DNA of 7,440 nt, from NCBI GenBank assembly GCA_018334855.1, contig JAGXLE010000067.1, positions 1 to 7,440 of the forward strand. Reading direction: 5' to 3'. Shown in pieces: positions 4,518-7,440 of the stretch. The position numbers were made by a program, and so were the translations under genes. The notes beneath the pieces are model-generated. The model saw only the letters and a program-made list of their open reading frames with translations. It ran no database searches and was not told the origin of the DNA. Position 1 is the stretch's first letter; each line of letters opens with the position of its first letter. The stretch comes from Desulfobacterales bacterium (GTDB taxonomy: Bacteria > Desulfobacterota > Desulfobacteria > Desulfobacterales > Desulfosalsimonadaceae).

Positions 4518-5165
4518 ATGCGGATATATGCGGTTGCAGACATTCATGCCAGGCCTGAGCGTATTGTAAAAATCCGCGAAAATATAGCCCGATATCGACC
4601 GGACGTGCTGGTGATTGCAGGAGATATAACAGCCTGGTTCCACCCGGCCAGGGTCCTTGCCCGCCTCAACCGACTGGGACTTCCGGTTCTTATTATCCGC
4701 GGCAACACGGATTTAAAGCGCGTGGAAAAACTGGCGGGTTTCTATGATAATCTCTGCTCGCTTCATTTAAATCAGAAGCAGGTTAAAGGGATCAGTTTTG
4801 CCGGCTTAAGCGGCACGATCCCGATACCGTTTCGATCCAGGGCGGGGATGCGGGAAAAATCGCTTCTGGCAAAAACGGGGCAATTGATTGGCAGAAATTC
4901 CGTCCTTGTTGTCCACCCCCCGCCCCATGGAGTTCTGGACCAGGTAATGGGAAAATATAACGCCGGCTCAAAAGGTATATACAGGCTGGTTGAACAAAAG
5001 CAGCCGCGGCTTGTACTGTGCGGACACATCCACGAAGCCTTCGGATGTGTGCGGCTTGCAGACTCATGGATCGTTAACTGCAACATGGCGGGGCACCGGC
5101 AGGGAAGTATTGTGGATATTGAAGCACACGGCAACCCTGAAATCCGGATGCTGGAGGCGGGTTGA
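4518..5165 (+). CDS. Calcineurin-like metallophosphoesterase (YfcE/archaeal MJ0936-like)
   Basis: From ATG at 4518 the 215-residue protein starts directly with the first metal motif, MRIYAVADIH, the usual N-terminus of this family. The in-frame ATG at 4485 would add 11 unlikely residues. Metal-binding motifs follow in order: D8-x-H10, G35-D36, G62-N63-T64-D65, H133 (VVHPPP), and G169-H170-x-H172. Together they make a dinuclear metal site that hydrolyses phosphomonoesters or phosphodiesters. The short length without accessory domains fits small phosphodiesterases of the YfcE/MJ0936 type. The natural substrate cannot be told. The protein is cytoplasmic, with no signal peptide. A weak GTGGA is the only ribosome binding site. 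It diverges from the C_GCAxxG_C_C gene, and its stop is 2 bp from the stop of the convergent permease gene. Confidence 0.87.
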   Translation: MRIYAVADIHARPERIVKIRENIARYRPDVLVIAGDITAWFHPARVLARLNRLGLPVLIIRGNTDLKRVEKLAGFYDNLCSLHLNQKQVKGISFAGLSGTIPIPFRSRAGMREKSLLAKTGQLIGRNSVLVVHPPPHGVLDQVMGKYNAGSKGIYRLVEQKQPRLVLCGHIHEAFGCVRLADSWIVNCNMAGHRQGSIVDIEAHGNPEIRMLEAG

Positions 5166-5167
5166 GC

Positions 5168-5650
5168 TCAAAAAAACATATTGGCCATTATTCCTGCAGC
5201 GGGCGGGAAAATCAGAACCAGGCCCAGCCTCAGAAAAGTGAATCTGTGCCCGATTATGGCAAGTTCAAACATGGTGGTTATTACCCCCCACAAGGCCCAG
5301 CCTGTTACACAGGCAACGGCTGTACCCAGGCCTGCTCCTGCCTTAAATACTGCAGCGATGATGGGAAAAGCTATATAAGGCCCCCCCGGGATGAGGGCTC
5401 CGCCTATGCTTCCTATAAGAATCCCCTTTAACCCGGCTTCTTCGCCCAGCCAGGTTTTGATTAATTCAGGCGGGATTACAACCTGCATAAATCCGGCCAG
5501 TATAAAAGCCACCAAAAGCAGCGGCGCTATGTTGGTAAAAGTATTTTTAGCGGTTCTAAAACCCCTGATATGAGAGCCGTCGCCTTTTTTATAAGCATAG
5601 ACGGAAGCGGCGGCAGCCAGAATAATCAGGATAATAAAAGCAATAATCAA
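5168..5650 (-). CDS. Half-size permease, PF03773 (DUF318/ArsP-like), second subunit
   Basis: This is a 160-residue, very hydrophobic protein with about five membrane helices (2-20, 39-61, 74-100, 103-125, 138-158). It starts at TTG 5650, with AGGTGA 6 nt upstream, and overlaps the preceding gene by 4 nt (TTGA). The segments NIAPLLLVAFILAGFMQVV and GGALIPGGPYIAFPI (residues ~83-97) are the signature repeat of PF03773 permeases. Those proteins normally contain two such repeats in about 300-350 residues. Here each of two adjacent genes supplies one, so the functional unit is likely a heterodimer. Full-length ArsP exports organoarsenicals and other members are uncharacterised, so the substrate cannot be assigned. 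No arsenic regulator is adjacent. Confidence 0.8.
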   Translation of the reverse strand: MIIAFIILIILAAAASVYAYKKGDGSHIRGFRTAKNTFTNIAPLLLVAFILAGFMQVVIPPELIKTWLGEEAGLKGILIGSIGGALIPGGPYIAFPIIAAVFKAGAGLGTAVACVTGWALWGVITTMFELAIIGHRFTFLRLGLVLIFPPAAGIMANMFF

Positions 5651-6195
5651 GTCTCTTCACCTGCCCCCTGTATTTTCCTTATTTGTTCCCTGACTTTATC
5701 GACATAGCCCTTAAAAAATGTATTGGCTATCAGGCCGACTATTAACGGAAATATTAAAGTTACAACAAATCTGACAAAAGTAAGCTTCGGGCCCAGCAAA
5801 GCAATCTCCATCGGCAGCCTGCTCAGGCTCCATAAGTTTTTGGCAACCACAAAAGTCACAGCCGTGCCTATCTCGGCACCTGAAAGCAAAAAAGAGGCGG
5901 CAATCGGGTAAAAGATATAAGGCCCGCCGGGTATCAGGGCGCCGGCAATCCCGCCCAGCATTATTCCCTTTATGCCGGAATCCTTGCCCAGCCATTTATT
6001 TATGGTTTCCCTGGAAACCACCACCTGGATCATCCCGGCAAGAATAAAGGCCGCTATTAACAGGGGAGCTACCTCTATTAACATTTCTCCCCCTGCCATT
6101 AGTGCCTGGATAATTATTTTCGGTCCCTGCCGTATAACCCCCACCACGGCCAGAAGTATGGTTATTCCGGACATTGCCAGCACAGTGTTTCTCAT
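5647..6195 (-). CDS. Half-size permease, PF03773 (DUF318/ArsP-like), first subunit
   Basis: This 182-residue protein starts at ATG 6195, with AAGGT about 9 nt upstream. It is paralogous to its downstream neighbour: VAPLLIAAFILAGMIQVVV, NKWLGKDSGIKGIMLGG and AGALIPGGPYIFYPIAAS (residues ~85-102) align with the same blocks there. About five membrane helices are visible, the first at residues 4-22. A charged cytoplasmic tail (about 162-182, KGYVDKVREQIRKIQ) is absent from the partner. The genes overlap by 4 nt, so the two chains are made in a fixed ratio, consistent with a heterodimeric transporter. One conserved Gly-Pro motif per chain suggests that the two copies face each other to form the transport path (inference). 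Confidence 0.8.
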   Translation of the reverse strand: MRNTVLAMSGITILLAVVGVIRQGPKIIIQALMAGGEMLIEVAPLLIAAFILAGMIQVVVSRETINKWLGKDSGIKGIMLGGIAGALIPGGPYIFYPIAASFLLSGAEIGTAVTFVVAKNLWSLSRLPMEIALLGPKLTFVRFVVTLIFPLIVGLIANTFFKGYVDKVREQIRKIQGAGEET

Positions 6196-6241
6196 TTGTT
6201 CAGACCTTTGGGCATATTTACTTGTTTGACGGGAAAATCAT

Positions 6242-6303
6242 CCCCTGTTTTTTATACAGGGGAAACGGGAATCACCCGTTAAAAGGCAGGCAAGGATATT
6301 ATA
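6242..6303 (-). promoter_or_regulatory. Promoter -10 and tandem hairpins in the permease leader
   Basis: On the minus strand a perfect TATAAT (6298-6303) has no good -35 partner at normal spacing. Just downstream lie two adjacent hairpins: AACGGG/CCCGTT (6264-6280, 5-nt loop) and ACAGGGG/CCCCTGT (6242-6262, 7-nt loop). They are about 50-85 nt before the permease ATG. They may terminate the upstream SYLF transcript, or regulate the permease leader if transcription starts at the TATAAT. The T content after each hairpin is low. Confidence 0.35.
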
Positions 6304-6357
6304 GACAGAAATTTCACGGAGCATTCCGCATATTTTTCAGGACAAGCTTCAAATGCC

Positions 6358-6933
6358 TTAATAGGGCGTAAATTGGAAGCTTTGCCCTCCTATGGAAGCA
6401 TCGAACATGAGACCGCCCAAGGGGCGCAGAAATACGGCCAAACCATTGACATAGCCGATTTCTGCCTGCACTCCTGTTTTAGGGCCGGCAGTGGCGCCGG
6501 CACCGGACCCGGAAGTCCCGGTCCTGGCCTGGGCGCCTGCTGTAACAACGACCGCCTGGGCAGAGGCGCTCAGTTCGAAGCTGCCGCTGGTAAATTTGTC
6601 ATAGGCCTGTTTATCCTGGAAAAAAATTATTTCGCTAAATGCCTGGCCGCCGATCTGCAAACCGATGGATACCTCGGCTACCGAGGCCCACCCTGTTATC
6701 TCTCCATTTCGGAAAACATAGCCCTCGCCGTAGCCGGCTCCCACTATCCAGCCGCCTTTGCCTATCGCGGGAAAGACTGCGTAACCGTAGCTGTTTTCGA
6801 AAAATTTTGCCACGGCCGGTGATTCCTTAAACATCTCTATAGTAGCGGAATAGTCTTTTCCTTCTGCGGCAACGCTAATCGCCGACATTCCTAAAATTAA
6901 TGAAAAAATTAAAACCAATGACAATTTTTTCAT
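6358..6933 (-). CDS. Secreted SYLF-domain (YSC84/DUF500) lipid-binding protein
   Basis: I choose the ATG at 6933 because GGGAGG (6940-6945) lies 6 nt before it; the ATG two codons upstream directly abuts that site. The 191-residue product has a signal peptide (MKKLSLVLIFSLILG..., likely cleaved after VAA near residue 23). The SYLF domain follows: FFENSYGYAVFPAIGKGG (~45-61), GAGYGEGYVF (~66-74), VSIGLQIGGQAFSEIIFF (~88-105), a Gly/Ser/Ala/Thr-rich linker (~134-152, ARTGTSGSGAGATAG), and LRPLGGLMFDASIGG near the end. Eukaryotic SYLF proteins bind phosphoinositides and actin. Bacterial ones are exported proteins of poorly known function, probably membrane- or lipid-associated in the periplasm. 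The low-complexity linker is a small oddity. It lies upstream of the permease pair on the same strand, but about 160 bp with hairpins separate them. Confidence 0.9.
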   Translation of the reverse strand: MKKLSLVLIFSLILGMSAISVAAEGKDYSATIEMFKESPAVAKFFENSYGYAVFPAIGKGGWIVGAGYGEGYVFRNGEITGWASVAEVSIGLQIGGQAFSEIIFFQDKQAYDKFTSGSFELSASAQAVVVTAGAQARTGTSGSGAGATAGPKTGVQAEIGYVNGLAVFLRPLGGLMFDASIGGQSFQFTPY

Positions 6934-7033
6934 TTTCATCCTCCCTGAATTTCATTAAACGGTCAAGGATATATGATCACCCGACATGCATCCCAAAGTT
7001 TTCAGGATTAATCACAGATCAAGGTGTGACCCC

Positions 7034-7059
7034 TTTCACCTTTCACCTTTCACTTTCAT
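7034..7059. repeat. Short heptad tandem repeat TTTCACC
   Basis: Two perfect TTTCACC units (7034-7047) are followed by the degenerate units TTTCAC and TTTCAT. On the minus strand this reads as repeated GGTGAAA starting at the stop codon of the serine hydrolase. AAGGTG (7021-7026) can pair with CACCTT (7037-7042), which may give a weak hairpin after that gene. Confidence 0.6.
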
Positions 7060-7440
7060 TCCCCCACCCCTTCAAGCACCATGGCGGCAAAACGCCCGAA
7101 GTCAAAAGCCTTTTCCCTGTCATGAGTAACTCCTAACCGCACAATCACCAGGTCGTTTTCCGGAAACACGGCAACACGCTGCAGGTTGAACCCGCTTAGA
7201 TAGAACATGGAGTCAGGCAGCCCCGGATAACTTCTCTTTATGTGCTCGTTCTCCGCTGTACCCGGATTGAGCCAGACCTGTGCCCCGTATTGTCCTTCAG
7301 ATCCCGGAGTGGGGGTGGTACAGTATTTAATCCAGCCTTCAGGCAAAAGCTGCCTTCCCTCCCATCTCCCATTCTGCAGAAAAAACTGACCTATACGTGC
7401 CCAGTCCCTGGCGGTTGCGAACATGTAGCTTGAACCAACG
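7056..7440 (-). CDS. Beta-lactamase-family serine hydrolase (PF00144), 3' part
   Basis: The frame is open to the window edge; the last ~127 residues are visible and the start lies beyond 7440. SSYMFATARDWARIGQFFL, followed by LLPEGWIKYCTTPTP, YGAQVWLN and NDLVIVRLG, is the typical C-terminal half of stand-alone PF00144 serine hydrolases (beta-lactamase/6-aminohexanoate-dimer hydrolase/esterase type). The catalytic SxxK and YxN motifs are upstream of the visible part, so activity cannot be judged. In place of the common HEGQ-like third motif the sequence reads LSGFNLQRVAVFP, which keeps Gly and Gln but lacks the His. The substrate is unknown. Confidence 0.82.
   Translation of the reverse strand, partial: VGSSYMFATARDWARIGQFFLQNGRWEGRQLLPEGWIKYCTTPTPGSEGQYGAQVWLNPGTAENEHIKRSYPGLPDSMFYLSGFNLQRVAVFPENDLVIVRLGVTHDREKAFDFGRFAAMVLEGVGE

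Noticed and set aside
6373..6822. 149-codon plus-strand open frame opposite the SYLF gene
   Set aside because: It is antisense to a clear SYLF-domain protein with signal peptide and ribosome binding site; the frame is a by-product of its codon use.
1..7440. CRISPR array, tRNA or rRNA gene, integrase or phage genes
   Set aside because: I saw no regularly spaced repeats, no tRNA-like cloverleaf with a CCA end, no rRNA signature and no recombinase or phage reading frame in either strand.

Overview
The window looks like a chromosomal piece of an anaerobic bacterium, most likely a Desulfobacterota (sulfate-reducer-type) lineage. This is an inference from gene content: a Tat-exported four-cluster ferredoxin with a cytochrome b partner, a C_GCAxxG_C_C redox protein, paired half-size permeases, a SYLF-domain protein, and a probable selenocysteine-encoding gene. 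No 16S or other marker gene is present, so the assignment is tentative.

Left part (1-1570): the 3' end of a SagB-type nitroreductase (+) converges through a shared hairpin terminator on a small minus-strand gene. That gene has an in-frame TGA followed by an excellent bacterial SECIS-like stem-loop, so it probably encodes a 63-residue membrane-anchored selenoprotein. Upstream of it lies a 143-bp near-perfect palindrome with a 5-bp target duplication (a MITE-like element). An AT-rich stretch with no secure gene follows. Then comes a plus-strand unit: possible promoter, a long structured leader, a 45-codon basic small ORF with a good ribosome binding site, and a 13-bp GC hairpin.

Middle (1593-3635): a compact, translationally coupled minus-strand operon encoding a MarR-family regulator, a Tat-targeted 16-Cys-type iron-sulfur protein (one ligand replaced by Gly) and a four-helix cytochrome b-like subunit. 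The promoter has a consensus -35 box and would give a nearly leaderless mRNA. Palindromic TGTTAACA-type boxes sit on the promoter and inside the regulator gene. No catalytic subunit is encoded beside it.

Right part (3735-7440): a C_GCAxxG_C_C protein (-), possibly preceded by a 34-residue small ORF, diverges from a calcineurin-like metallophosphoesterase (+). The phosphoesterase converges, with a 2-bp gap, on two overlapping minus-strand genes for half-size PF03773 permeases that probably form a heterodimer. Upstream of these are two tandem hairpins, a secreted SYLF-domain protein, a small heptad repeat, and the 3' end of a beta-lactamase-family serine hydrolase cut by the window edge.
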